Source: Agelaius tricolor
Lineage: Eukaryota > Chordata > Aves > Passeriformes > Icteridae
Direction: 5' to 3'
Assembly: GCA_023055355.1 (NCBI GenBank)
Contig: JALJCS010000037.1
Coordinates: 5,828,001 to 5,892,000 of the forward strand
Length of the DNA: 64,000 bases
Notes under the pieces: model-generated
What the model was told of the DNA's origin: nothing
Seen by the model: only the letters and a program-made list of their open reading frames with translations
Database searches by the model: none
Translations under genes and position numbers: made by a program
In this document: piece by piece, positions 46,954 to 57,054 of the stretch
Layout of the letters: every line of letters begins with the position of its first letter
Numbering within the stretch: the stretch's first letter is position 1

Positions 46954-47624
46954 TGTCCTGGTTTAGGGCAAATTTGGGAGAAAACCTCCAAAAGGTGGAC
47001 CCTCCAGAAAACAAACCCACATGGCCCCTCCCCCCAACCAGGTCGGGAAGGATTCCTTGGAAACAAGTGGAAAGAACCTGTTTCTGTAACAGGCAAAGCA
47101 CCCCGCAGCACACAAAAGGATCAATACCAGATGGCACCACTCTTTCACCGCTCTGAAAAAGTAGACAACTTCAGAAAGTCTCTCTTGGGAGTGCTCGCTC
47201 TGTTATCAGTCTGTCCTGTGCTGGGGTAGCTGCTGCACCTTGGCCACAAGGTGCAAACTCTCGGTGTTTCCCAGGTCCCAGTCCGGAGCAGGTCCGAGTA
47301 GGTCCAAAGAAGGGAAAGGAGAAACAGTCCAGGGAAAATTTGGACTGCTTAGCTAAACTAACTAATGAGCAGGAGCAAAACAGCAAGAGCAAAGCAGGAG
47401 CAAAGCCGAAGCAAGAGCAAAGCGAAAAGCAAAGCAAAAAGCAAAAGCAGCACCCATGTACTGCCCTGTCTCTGTGTCGCGCCAGCTGTGGGGGAGCGGC
47501 TGATAGCAAAACCAAAACAAAACATTCGCTCTTCACAGCCAGTCTTGAAGGCACAGAACATGATAGCCAGCATCAACAGAACACACGGATGGGGATACAA
47601 GCATCATAACGTCACCCTAGGACA
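46954..47624 (-). mobile_element. Solo LTR (TGTCCTAGG family) inside env
   Basis: The + strand reads TGTCCTGGTTTAGGGCAAAT at the left and ACGTCACCCTAGGACA at the right, the exact complement of the family seen at 15792. The flanks GTAAA (46949-46953) and GTAAT (47625-47629) are a 5-bp duplication with one mismatch. It sits within the transmembrane part of the ERV env and therefore arrived after the ERV. Confidence 0.9.
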
Positions 47625-49153
47625 GTAATAGTTTGTGAATCAGTCTTTAATTGGATTGAAAAAGGTAATGGGAGGTAACTGGAGCTTCTGAAGAAAAATC
47701 ACATCCCTCAATTTTGTAAAGTTACAAGCGCAACAATTTGAATGATTTTTACTATCCACTACTGCATTTTCTACAAATACCGTATCACAAGCAGTTCTAA
47801 AGCACCCACACCCATTGCCTATATATTTAAGGACTGTTTCGAAAGTCTCGTTAGGATGAATTTCAAAATGACAGATATTTTGTTCTGTGTCCAAACAAAC
47901 ATCCTGAGCTGTAATTGCATTACTTTCACAGATGAAGCCTAGTTCTCGGACAATAGAAGATTCCAAATTAACATGTTGCCATTTTTTACCAGTTTGATGG
48001 GCCCATTGTCTATGTTCAGAAAGATTGGGAATAGCTCCATCATGATTTAGCCCTAATGCAATAATAGGAAATCTCAAATGCACTGAGGCATTGCGTACGG
48101 TTAACACAAGAGCTGTGGCTGTGTTTGTAATGGGGTGGAAAGTAAAATTCACCAAGTTCCACCAGGACTGGAATTCTCTTTCAAAATCAGTGGCACTGTC
48201 CCAAATTCTTTTCTGAATTTCAGCAGGAAAATTGCCTTCACCTTCTCTTATCATTGAGGCAGCAACTGACTGCATCGACAATTGTGCCTGGATACAGCTA
48301 AGAGCCAAAGAAAGGTTGTTTTGTGTAGCACCGAGTGCATCAGTCTACCAATTTGCGATCACTTACATTTACCTTTTCCCAAGCTGGTAATATGTTTGAT
48401 AGCAAGCACTGCTGTGTTCCCAGAGCCAATAAGGATGATTGCAGTGGTTGTTTTAATTTGGTCAAATCTCTAACCATTTTGTGGCAGCCAATTTATCCAT
48501 TAGTGTACTTCAGAATCAATACTATTTAGAATTCCAAAACCTGTTCCCAAAACACCGGTTATGTCTCTTAGTGTCTGTTTTTAAAGAAAAAACGGACTTT
48601 CTGTTTTTGCAGCCAGGTGGTCCAACCCTCAAAGGAAGTCCGCAAAAAAGGCAAACAGGCCGGCTGAATTTCTGAGACATTGTTTTGCATCATCAGCAAT
48701 TTGACTTGTTTAAGAGACCGTGCCAGATTGAACAATATGTGTTGTTGACCAGTTTTCCTGATTATATATGGTCCAATTTCAAAACTTCTCAGGCTAAGCA
48801 TAAGCGGTGCTTGGGCTGGAGTGGTGGTAGTAGAAGGTTGGTTCATCCCATTTATTATCAACTTAAAAGAAAAGCCTTCACTAGTTTTGGACCAAAGACA
48901 AACTACTTCTGCAGTTTGTGTTAATGTAAAATTGTGCCAACAGTCTTGTACGCTTGGGGGCGTACAAACCTGTTCACGCTTATTTGTCTGATCTGTCAAA
49001 ACACTGATGGAGATTGCTTTGCTATAAGCAGTTCCACAAATCCTTCGGCTAATTCCTTCTCCCACTCCCCCTTGAAGCTGCCAGGCTTTTTGTTTTTCCC
49101 ATACCTGCCAAGTGAACAAAAGCTTGGGACCAAGGCCACATTGACTAAGGGGA

Positions 49154-49322
49154 CTCTCAGTCCCTTCTGCCCACTCGGATGTAACTACTGTACTCAATGT
49201 CAGCTTTGTGCTCTCAGTCCCTTCTACCCATTGGGGTGTAACTATGGTGCTCAGTGTGGGCTTCATGCTCTCAGTCCCGTCTATTCCACTGGGATGTAAC
49301 TACGGTACTCAGCGTGGGTTTT
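49154..49322. repeat. 57-bp tandem repeat (about 3 copies) in env
   Basis: CTCTCAGTCCC begins at 49154, 49211 and 49268, exactly 57 apart, each followed by a TCT..CCA.T/C.GG.TGTAACTA stretch. 57 bp is 19 codons, so the repeat is in frame in the env reading direction (TLSTVVTSEWAEGTES-type units). It is a local minisatellite within the surface-subunit region. Confidence 0.9.
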
Positions 49323-49883
49323 GTTATAGCGTCTATCTTAAATTTATGAGCTAAGCCTTTTCAACCTAACAGGTTGGTCAAGTTCTTTTGCCAGCGGCAT
49401 GTCACTTAAGTCGGTTTAGTTAACGTCAAATTATGCCAGCAATCAATTGGTTCATTTTTACAATCCTTTGTACTTGCAACATTGTTCGTTTTGCGACCTA
49501 GAGTGTAATTACCAACATACTCCTGGCAGCAACACAGAGTAAGGGGAATTTGTTTGGCACACTCCCACTTGTTTGTAGGACACAGTCTCGCTGAAGGGAT
49601 ATCCCGATCATTTTTCCCATCTGGTTCCATAAAATTTCCGGCAACTGTGATGGAGGTGGATTTCTCATAGAGAGATCCTTCCATTTTTCTGCATGCTTCC
49701 ACAATCGACTCACCAATTGTTCCAGTTAGGGCTCTAGTCCAGTCCTTCTGATCCCATCCCCACTCACTTGGACCATATACCTGGGGGTCATGCAGCACTA
49801 GAGGCTCTAGGTTTGGGTGGCCACCCTTGGGCTACGCTCCTAGAACATTAGTGGGATGGAGGGTAGCTTCAGACCACAACCAC

Positions 49884-50740
49884 TCAGCAGGATCCTGTCC
49901 ATGGAATTGTGGTAGGATGCAGAAAAGCATCACCAGTGTTATCATGGTTCAGATGATTTTCATGTTCCTCAGGGTTCTTCTGTAAAAGTAAAAACAACAG
50001 AAATCCTTCCACTGAGGGGCAGAAAAGAGTTAAAATGGATAGGATTATCCAGCATGTATTTATCCAATGCTCTTTCCCTAGAGCATCAGAGGCTAGGCAT
50101 GCATATTTCTTCAGAGGGGTTTTCAGCACTAGTGCTACTTCCCCTACAGTAGGGAGGTCCACCAGAACAGGTTGTCCAGGGTAATGTGCTGGACTTTTTG
50201 AATCGTCAGGTCGCCGTAGTAAGGGAACGATGCTTGGAGCTGTTGGGCAAAAGGCAGTGATTTTGGGACATCCATTCCCCCCCCATCTACTGTTCATTCT
50301 TTTAACAGCTTCCCATAAGCGAACGTCCCAATTTCCCTCCCGGGGCTTCAGAAGTCCTTTCAAAAAACCCTTGGTCCTTTCTAAGATCCCCTTAGCTTGA
50401 GGGTAGTGGAAAGGGCTGTGGAAAGACCGCTTAATTCCTTCACCTTTTGCCCAATGCTGTACACCTCTAGCAGTGAAGTGGGACCTGTGATCAGATTGAA
50501 TTTCCTGTGGCTTTGGGAAAGTTCCAAACCACCCCTGCAAAGCTTTAACCGCATTATCACCTGTAGCTCTTTTCAAAGCATCAGCTTGAACCAACCCAGA
50601 TACAATTTCTCCTCCTACTAGCACAAAGTGTTTACCTCCTGACTTCTTAAAGGGGCCAATATAGTCTACCTGCCACGCGTCCCATAAGCCTTTACCCTTT
50701 CTTAAATGCAGAGGGTCATCTTCTCAAGGATGTCTCTCCA
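49884..50740 (-). pseudogene. pol: Retroviral integrase core and C-terminal domain
   Basis: The core domain is readable. An Asp in WQVDYIG lies just upstream of the ATG at 50624, followed by IQSDHRSHFTARG (second Asp) and QAKGILERTKGFLKGLL (Glu), so all three DDE residues are present. The usual Gly after the second Asp (SD.G.HF) is replaced by Arg. The C-terminal part has PGQPVLVDLPTVGEVALV, like the SH3-fold segment of related integrases. The frame then runs into a hydrophobic stretch (WIILSILTLFCPSVEG) that may overlap the env leader. A stop separates this from the zinc-binding domain at 50742-51485. Confidence 0.85.
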
Positions 50741-50741
50741 G

Positions 50742-51485
50742 TCACCTGTGACATTGCTCGCAGGCTGATACGCATGTTTTACACATTTCCCTGGTAACCA
50801 GCCAACCACAAGCATGAGCTTCTTTGTACAAATCTTTCGCACCCGTGTGCTGTCTTTTTCCATGCAGCCATTCTAATAGTTGATCCCAGTCCTCAGGAAT
50901 GAGTTCCTTTTTCAGGGGGCTGAGCCTTGCTAGTTCATCAGCTCTATTCTTCCACTCTCCTGCTGGATTTCCATCTGTTTGCTGAGAAGCTACCCAACCA
51001 ATAGCAATATTTCCTTGGCTTGCAACATCTAAAATTTCTTGCCCCTTTTCCTTTTGCCACACTGGAATTCTGTGAACTTCCCAATCATTTTGCTGCCAGA
51101 AAGGAAGCCACTCGGTACAACCTTTGTACACTGCGTAAGAGTCGGTGTAAATGCAGGCAAGAGAAATGTTCTGTGCCTCACATCGGAAAACACTCCAAAC
51201 AGCTATGAGTTCCCCAGCCTGAGCGCTGCCTTCCCCTTCAGTAATGATTCTTTCACCAAATGAATTGTGTAAGACAGCTGTTCTAGATCTCCATACCTTC
51301 CCTTCCCGTTTTGCAGAGGCATCTGTGAACCAAGAACTTGCTGCTTGTTCGGGGGAGAAAGGAAGGGCAGCTTTGATTACAGAGGCACATTTATCTTGGC
51401 TGCTAACCAGGCTCTCAGTGCCTTGGATTGTTAGATTTTTAGCAGCATCTTCCGTTATTGAGACGGTATTACAATAGCCTTCCAT
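50742..51485 (-). pseudogene. pol: RNase H and integrase zinc-binding domain
   Basis: A 247-codon open frame contains the RNase H motifs WFTDASAKREG, GELIAVWS (the Glu of the active site) and YTDSYAVYKG, then NRADELARLSP, that is, the expected D-E-D-D order. It is followed by an HHCC-like region of the integrase N-terminal domain (HTGAKDLYKEAHACG then CKTCVSACEQCH). It is the best-preserved part of pol. It ends at a TGA right after CEQCH, before the integrase core. Confidence 0.88.
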
Positions 51486-51610
51486 CTGAGCATACCATTT
51501 CCTAACTGAGGCCCTTTGGGCTACCCCGTCAGGTGGGGGGGAGGGGTGGGGCTCCCATTAGTGACGATTTTGATAACTTTGAAAGGCCCTCTTAATACAG
51601 AAAGCTCTTG

Positions 51611-52210
51611 TCATGCAATTTTTTCCTCTTCTAGGAGAGCTAAGCTAACTACAAACAACCCCTTTTCCCAGGTAGTGTATCTTTTCTCAGCATCTTTGAA
51701 ACCACAGGAATAAAAACCAAGAGGCCCCGTTGGACCCTCGGGACCCCACTGCCAAATGTGTACTGATAGCCCTGAGGAGGCAAATCCCCATTCCACCTGA
51801 AAGGGATCTGTGGGATGGATAGGGCCTAGTGCTTGGTGAGCTGTTGCCTCAAAAATCAGTAATTGCAATGCTTCTTCCTGAGAAGGAGTCCAATCCCATT
51901 TCATCCTTTTCCTCAGCAAGTCAAAAAGCGGCCTAGCAATTATTGAGAAATCTGGGAAGTGTTTTCTCCGGAACACCAATAGTCCTAGAGCTTGCTGGAG
52001 ATCTTTCCTCAATTCAGGCCTTTGAAACTGATCTAAAGAGGTTAGGGTATCGGGTGGAATACATGTCATGCCTCCTTTCCACCAAATTCTCAAAATCTTC
52101 ACTTCCTGAGAAGGTTTCTGAATTTTCTCTGCGGGTATCTGCAAATCAAGACTTTTTAAGTGAGAGATTATTTTCTGCTGATGTTTCCCTACTACCTCTA
52201 TTTCATCCTT
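51611..52210 (-). pseudogene. pol: Reverse transcriptase thumb/connection region
   Basis: Minus-strand frame after the G-rich tract: VGKHQQKIISHLKSLDLQIP (thumb side of the palm), then SLDQFQRPELRKDLQQALGL, HFPDFSIIARPLFDLLRK and the connection to RNase H ending DAEKRYTTWEKGLF. The order and spacing fit an RT connection. It stops at 51611, and the RNase H frame starts in a different register near 51485, so there is a frameshift or gap between them. Confidence 0.85.
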
Positions 52211-52269
52211 CCCCCCCCTCCCCACCACCCCCCCCCCCCGCCCCCCCCCCCGCCCCCCCCCCCCCCCCC
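52211..52269. repeat. C-rich homopolymer tract (G-rich on pol sense strand)
   Basis: 59 bases, nearly all C on the + strand, with single interruptions at 52219 (t), 52224 (a), 52227 (a), 52240 (g) and 52252 (g). On the minus (pol) strand it is a G-run long enough to form quadruplex structures. It lies immediately after the RT catalytic motif and before VGKHQQK, at a place where relatives have one or two Gly codons, so a Gly-codon expansion is the simplest origin. It is also a likely sequencing or assembly error site. Confidence 0.98.
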
Positions 52270-52277
52270 AGAGTGTC

Positions 52278-52892
52278 TTAAATGTATTGATTATCAGCTA
52301 CAGGATCAGCAGGATCAGGTTTGGGTATTTTTTCTAATTCCTCAACTAAAGCATGGTGGGCCAAAGTGGAGGAGTGTTTGTAGCCTTGGGGAAGCCTAGT
52401 GCAAGTGTATTGCCGTCCTTTCCCATGTGAAGGCAAAATGGTCCCTATATCTTCTGGCTGTATAGGTATCATAAGGAAGATGTCTTTGACATCCATAGTT
52501 GCCATTGCCATGATTGAGTGAGCCTTTTCTTGAATTGATGTTATTAATTCAGCTAAGTTTGGGACCAGTGCTGTAAGAGGGTCTGTGTTGGCATTAAGCC
52601 TGCGAAAATCTACTGTTAATCTCCACTTTCCACTGGCTTTTCAGACTGGCCATACCGGTGAATTAAAAGGAGAATGTGTGTGAATTATTACCCCTTGGTT
52701 TCTCAAGTCCTGTAGAACCGCTTTGATACCTTCTCTGGCACCAGAAGGTAGAGGGTATTGTTTTACATGAGTTGTTTGATTATAGGGTAGGGAGGGTGCG
52801 GTTTGAAGCAGCCTAATGTTAAGTGGCAGTGTGCCAAAAGACCACAGAAATCCCTCAGAGTCTTCCCACTGCCTCCCAGCAAGGACACCCAT
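52278..52892 (-). pseudogene. pol: Reverse transcriptase fingers/palm, broken
   Basis: Minus-strand frame with HVKQYPLPSGAREGIKAVLQ and VIIHTHSPFNSPVWPV, then an in-frame TGA (52641-52643). The same frame resumes with a KWRLTVDFRRLN segment, the palm segment ATMDVKDIFLMIPIQPED (first catalytic Asp), and TRLPQGYKHSSTLAHHAL. It ends at the second catalytic motif, where Tyr-Ile is followed by a TAA stop (52278-52280) in place of the first of the two Asp codons and then by Asp-Thr-Leu and the G tract. The enzyme cannot be made whole: two stops and the homopolymer break it, one of them in the active site. Confidence 0.85.
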
Positions 52893-52898
52893 TCCTAA

Positions 52899-53180
52899 TC
52901 AATTATTTGGAATGTTCCCAATTACCATTTTGATGACTAGTTGATGCTCATTTCCAGGGAGCGTCAGTTTGGCTAAGGCAACATTCATAGATTCTGTAGT
53001 TCCCAGAGCATTAAGAACACAGCATTGTCTCTTAGTTGGAACAATTCCACACCTCTGGGCATCCTTTTTTGTTAGTGCAGAGATTTGAGCCCCAATGTCA
53101 ATCAAAAAGGTTACTAGTAGCCTGTGGAGGCCCGTGATAGCTGGGCTTAATATATATCCTGATTTATTTTTAGTGAGCAT
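52899..53180 (-). pseudogene. pro: Retroviral protease remnant
   Basis: A 93-codon frame contains FLIDIGAQISALTKKDA, the retropepsin active-site region. The canonical Asp-Thr-Gly is Asp-Ile-Gly here, which would impair catalysis. The flap-like and C-terminal hydrophobic segments (LTLPGNEHQLVIKMVIGN) follow. It sits between gag and RT as expected. Confidence 0.75.
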
Positions 53181-53182
53181 TC

Positions 53183-55151
53183 TTAAATAAACCCACGCTC
53201 CGCCCCTTTGCCCACCTGTAAGCGGCAGAGAGATTTGTTTCCCGAAAACCCTGTTGGTTTTGGTTCACTGCCTGTGTTCTGTGGGAGAGGCTGGGGGAGG
53301 GTTAGTTTTTGTCCCTGAGAAGGGAGGGGTGCACTGGGTTGAGCCAATGGATTCGGTTTTCGCTGGTGCCAATTATTTATTCTTTTCTGCAATTTATCAA
53401 GGGGCAAACCATCCATCACCTCTTTGGGGACCCACTTTTGAATTCCCAACAACCACCAATGGTGGCAGTTAGAGATCTGTTTTCCTTTCTCTATATTTTC
53501 ACTGTGAGGAGCCCCAATAAATCAAACACCTTTGTTATTTTCTGATTTCTATGCCGGGGTTTTTATAGGTCCATCTTGTCTACAATAATTAATCAGATCT
53601 ACTGCAACTTCAGCTCATGTCCAAACTTTATGGCTACTGGCAGGTGAATCAGATTGAGAAGCTGAGGGCTGTGAGGGGGAAGAGTAGGGAGTGAAGCCAG
53701 GATCTCTAGGTCCACTTTGGTCAGGGGAATTCCTGAGGAATCTTATCTAGTCTTTCTACAGGATTCAAAGCCATTGTGGTTTTCTGTAGAGTCATTGCTG
53801 TATGTTTAAGTGTTTCTGGAAGCCCACGAGTTCAATCGGTCATTAGTTCTGGCTTCACAGGTAATTGCATTGGGCATTCAAAACCAGGAACTAATTTCTT
53901 TTCATGAATCTTTTGCAGGCAGGCGGCTTTGTGGACACTTTCTAAGAGCTGGTCGGTGGTGTCAACGATTGCCAGGGGGTCACCCCTTTCCAAAGGATTC
54001 ATTCTCCCGGCCCAGAAAGACGCACCCTGTGTCAGGGACCATGCATCACGCTTACCTCCTTATCTCCTGTTGTGAAGAAGGCTCCATGTCCCCAGTACCC
54101 ACTGGCCTCCGGTTAATTTAGTTTGATCTCCACCATCGAGGGACACTCGGAGGACATATTTGTCTCTGATTCTTGTGGGAGGTGCCCGAATTCTTTTTAC
54201 AGCTTAGCTAATTCGGTAGCACTGAACGGTATTTGTTTAGTTGTGATAGGTGGGTCAAGATCCTCTTTCGGCAATGCAGAGAGACAGGGAGACCCACTCG
54301 GTAATCAGAATCCAATTTGATTGTGGGATACAAGCACTTACATACCATTGCAGGGAGACTAGTAATGTGTACTACAATGATTAGGTTAAAATCACATACA
54401 CAAACTTACGCATATAACAACATCTCTTGCTTGCAGAGTTTAATGGGATTTTCTTTTTCCAGTAAACCCGTTTGATTTAATCTTCTTGCAATCCAGGTCG
54501 AATTTTCAAAGTTCCGTTTGTTTATGCCAAGGCATCCTGTTTTCAAATCTCTTATGTTAACCAGGTCCAAAGTGCATCATCTGTCTTATGTCCCCCAACA
54601 TTCCAACAATCCTCATCATTAAGATAGTTCTATTCTGTTTGAACCAAGGGTCTCAAGCGAGGACAGCAGTATTCTCTCCAATTTTTTACTGCCTCAAGTT
54701 CCTGACGGGGATAGATTTGTTTCATGTCAGGAGTTTCCTTTTCCTCTGGCTCTGTAGAGGAATCAGTATGATGTGAATTCTTAGCAAGTTCCTCTCTAAG
54801 GGCAGCTCGCAACATATAGATCTCATTTCTATCTTCCTTTAATTCTTTCTGCAAAATTTCAACTAGGTTTTGAAGGGAATCTATTCTTGCTATTTCCTCG
54901 TTTCTTTGCTTAAAAAGGGTTTCTATGGCTGCTGTGAGACAAGCTGCCAAAACTGAGCAGAGGATGGTCTTATTTTTGCCCAGTTTAACTTCTGTTTCAT
55001 GTTGTAAAGAACAAATTCTATCTATGACATTTTCTAAATTAAACCAGCTGTTCTCTGCCCAAACCTCCCCCCTTGGAGAAGGCTTGGCATTCTATTTAGC
55101 AAGCAGAGCAGAAAATTCAGCTGTAACTTTTGTGCTAGAGTTTTCAGTCAT
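53183..55151 (-). pseudogene. gag: Retroviral gag, broken
   Basis: The likely start is the ATG at 55151-55149, after which codon 20 is a TAG (55094-55092). Downstream, a frame at 54950-54630 has a clear heptad-type coiled coil (RIDSLQNLVEILQKELKE, EIYMLRAALREELA), common in bird ERV gag N-termini. The middle (about 53460-54620) is frameshifted and poorly readable. The C-terminal frame 53452-53183 includes a WVPKEVMDGLPLDKLQKR segment and a Pro/Gln-rich stretch. A Cys-His cluster just upstream (NCHHWW) may be a nucleocapsid zinc-knuckle remnant. Assignment rests on position and the coiled coil. Confidence 0.65.
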
Positions 55152-55599
55152 TTTATGAAGGGACCAAAACCATGACAGGGAGGTGCAAACTTAAGTTAGA
55201 CAATCTCACAGCCTTTGCTGTGCTCCCCTTTGCTTCCCTGGCTGGGTGAAGAGACCAAATCTCCCTGGGAGGCCCTGCTTAGTTCCTTCAAGTTGTCCCT
55301 TCCTTCCCAGACAGTCCAAATTCACACATAAACAAAAACAGTTTCCCCTTTTGCGCTAAGAGATTTTTTGGGAAATTCTAAAGACAGAACCCTCAATAGA
55401 GTATGGGGGCGTATTTCACCTGGGCGTGCGCAGTTTGTGGGAAATTCAAAGAGCTTTCCTTGCTTTCCAGCTTCGTTCAACCCTTTCGCGATGAGGGGCT
55501 AGGTGTGGCTGAAGCAAATCGTCCTTCCCCTGTTCCAGACTACAAACAGCCTTGCAGACCCTTCTGTCGATCAGAATCCTGTCCATGATGCCAATTTAA
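55152..55599 (-). other. ERV leader between 5' LTR and gag
   Basis: Untranslated leader by position. The sequence next to the LTR on the minus strand reads TTAAATTGGCATCATGGACA. A TGG lies 6 bases in, but the following bases match no tRNA 3' end that I can recognise, so no primer-binding site is called. Confidence 0.5.
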
Positions 55600-55783
55600 T
55601 GTCACGATCCGCTCATACCAATGGGGGTGGTGATGGTTGGTTAACTGATCTGGGAGTGCAACAGACAACACGGAAAGGGGATTGCAGTATCAAAACAAAT
55701 TTATAGAATGACCACAGCAAATGCATGAAAGGAATTAGGGAGAGGAAAAGAATAGAAAAGAGGGGGAGAAAGAGAGAGGGAGT

Positions 55784-57054
55784 TGTCCTAAGCTGATTAT
55801 ATGATGCTTTTAACCCCAATCATCTTGTTCTGTTTATGCTGCATCATAAGTTTTGCACCTTTAAGACTTGTTGCAGAGAGTGAAGGGGGGAGAGAAGAAG
55901 CAGAAGTTTGTTTTCAGACCCTGCACTCACTCCTCCACATTCCTGCTCCTGGACTGTGTTGTCTGGGGATGAACAGACAGTGGGACAGAGCTCTCCTTTG
56001 CTTTTAGTTAGTTTTAGCTTGCTGAGGCAAGGAAGTTCCCTGGACTGTGGTTTCTTTTCTTTTTTCCCTTTTCTTTGGACCTCTTGAAACCTGCTCTGGA
56101 CTGAACACCCAGAAGAGCACCGGCAGCTAGCACCTGTGGCCCACCAGGCCGGGCCCGGCCCGCAACATTTCCAGCACCGGAGGGACTGATAAGAGCCTGT
56201 GTGAGCTGAACTGCAACCCAAGGGAGGGGACTTTCTCAGTTTGTCATCTCTTTTGGAGCAACAAGGGGTTTTATTGTTCAATATTGTTTAGGTTTTATTG
56301 TTTAATAAACAGGTTTTTTCCACCTCTTTCCAAGGAACTATTTTCTCCTGGACCGGTTGGGGGGAGTGTTGCAGTGTGACGCCATTTCCTGTTTCAGGAA
56401 ACAGGAAAATCCCTCAGGTGTTGGGATAGGTGAAACCTGTCCTTTCCCCTCCCCCTTTGCCCTCCTGCTAAGTGCTGTCCATCAATGTTAACATTCCAGC
56501 AGGGTCATGGTGTGGTTGGCAGAAGTTCAAAAGATGCCCCTCAGGTCCGGGCTCATTGGCCTGTCCAAGTGTCTTTATCCTTTGAGCCTTCCCCTCCTCC
56601 CACCTGGTTGGTGGCTCACCTGTGCCTTCCCCTGCCCCTGTCCCCGGGCTTAAAAGGAGACGGGACCATGCGGTCTGGATTCTGTTGGGAGCTGTTACAA
56701 GATTCAGAGGTCTGTCATCCTGGAATAAACTCTGGATTAGAACTCTACAGCAGAATCCTCTCCTTTTTCTCTTCACCGTCCCTTGAACCTTTTCCACCAG
56801 AGGTCAACTGAATTTCTACTATGCCTGGATTTGTTGCGAGTGCCTAGCTGCAGGATGCAGCCGGCCAAATGTATCTCTGAGGTGAAACATCACAGCTGCC
56901 GCCTTTGGCCCAGCAGCAAGGGTCAGACGAGCCCAGGCACGTCCCACCCGGTAATATTGGGATTAATATTTCATAGGGGAGGGGCCAAATGAATCTGCTT
57001 TCCTAGAGGAGCCCCTTTGGGGGTTCTCCTCAAAATTTGCCCTGAACCAAGACA
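55784..57054 (+). mobile_element. Solo LTR (TGTCCTA family) inside the 5' LTR
   Basis: It starts TGTCCTAAGCTGATTATATG and ends CCCTGAACCAAGACA, between perfect 5-bp duplications GGAGT (55779-55783 and 57055-57059). The 3' LTR at the corresponding point (45340s) is uninterrupted, so this insertion is younger than the ERV. AATAAACAGG lies near 56303. It is split by a further LTR (56367-56975). Confidence 0.93.
56367..56975 (+). mobile_element. Third-level nested solo LTR
   Basis: It interrupts the previous LTR between GGGGAG (56361-56366) and GGGGAG (56976-56981). It begins TGTTGCAGTGTGACGCC, has a TTAAAAGG promoter-like motif near 56650 and AATAAA near 56725, in LTR order. The right end (TTTCATA) does not end in CA, so the boundary is set by the direct repeat rather than the terminus. 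Confidence 0.75.

Larger units (their letters stand above)
46452..49798 (-). pseudogene. env: Retroviral env (surface + transmembrane), broken
   Basis: Minus-strand frames at 49798-49406 and 49266-48568 form a surface-subunit-like region rich in Cys and N-glycosylation sites, with the motif CWHN.TLT occurring once in each. Frames at 48308-47640 and, beyond an inserted LTR, at about 46953-46452 form the transmembrane-subunit part: helical segments (SCIQAQLSMQSVAASM), a Cys cluster (GNGCGCFRTAC), then a Trp-rich region and membrane-anchor-like stretch near 46660-46740. Damage includes frameshifts between the frames, stops and the LTR insertion at 46954-47624. The env family is not one I can name, and the furin site and fusion peptide were not identified. 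Confidence 0.75.

Noticed and set aside
55575..55599. Primer-binding site next to the ERV 5' LTR
   Set aside because: TGG occurs a few bases from the LTR, but the following bases fit no tRNA 3' end that I can recognise.
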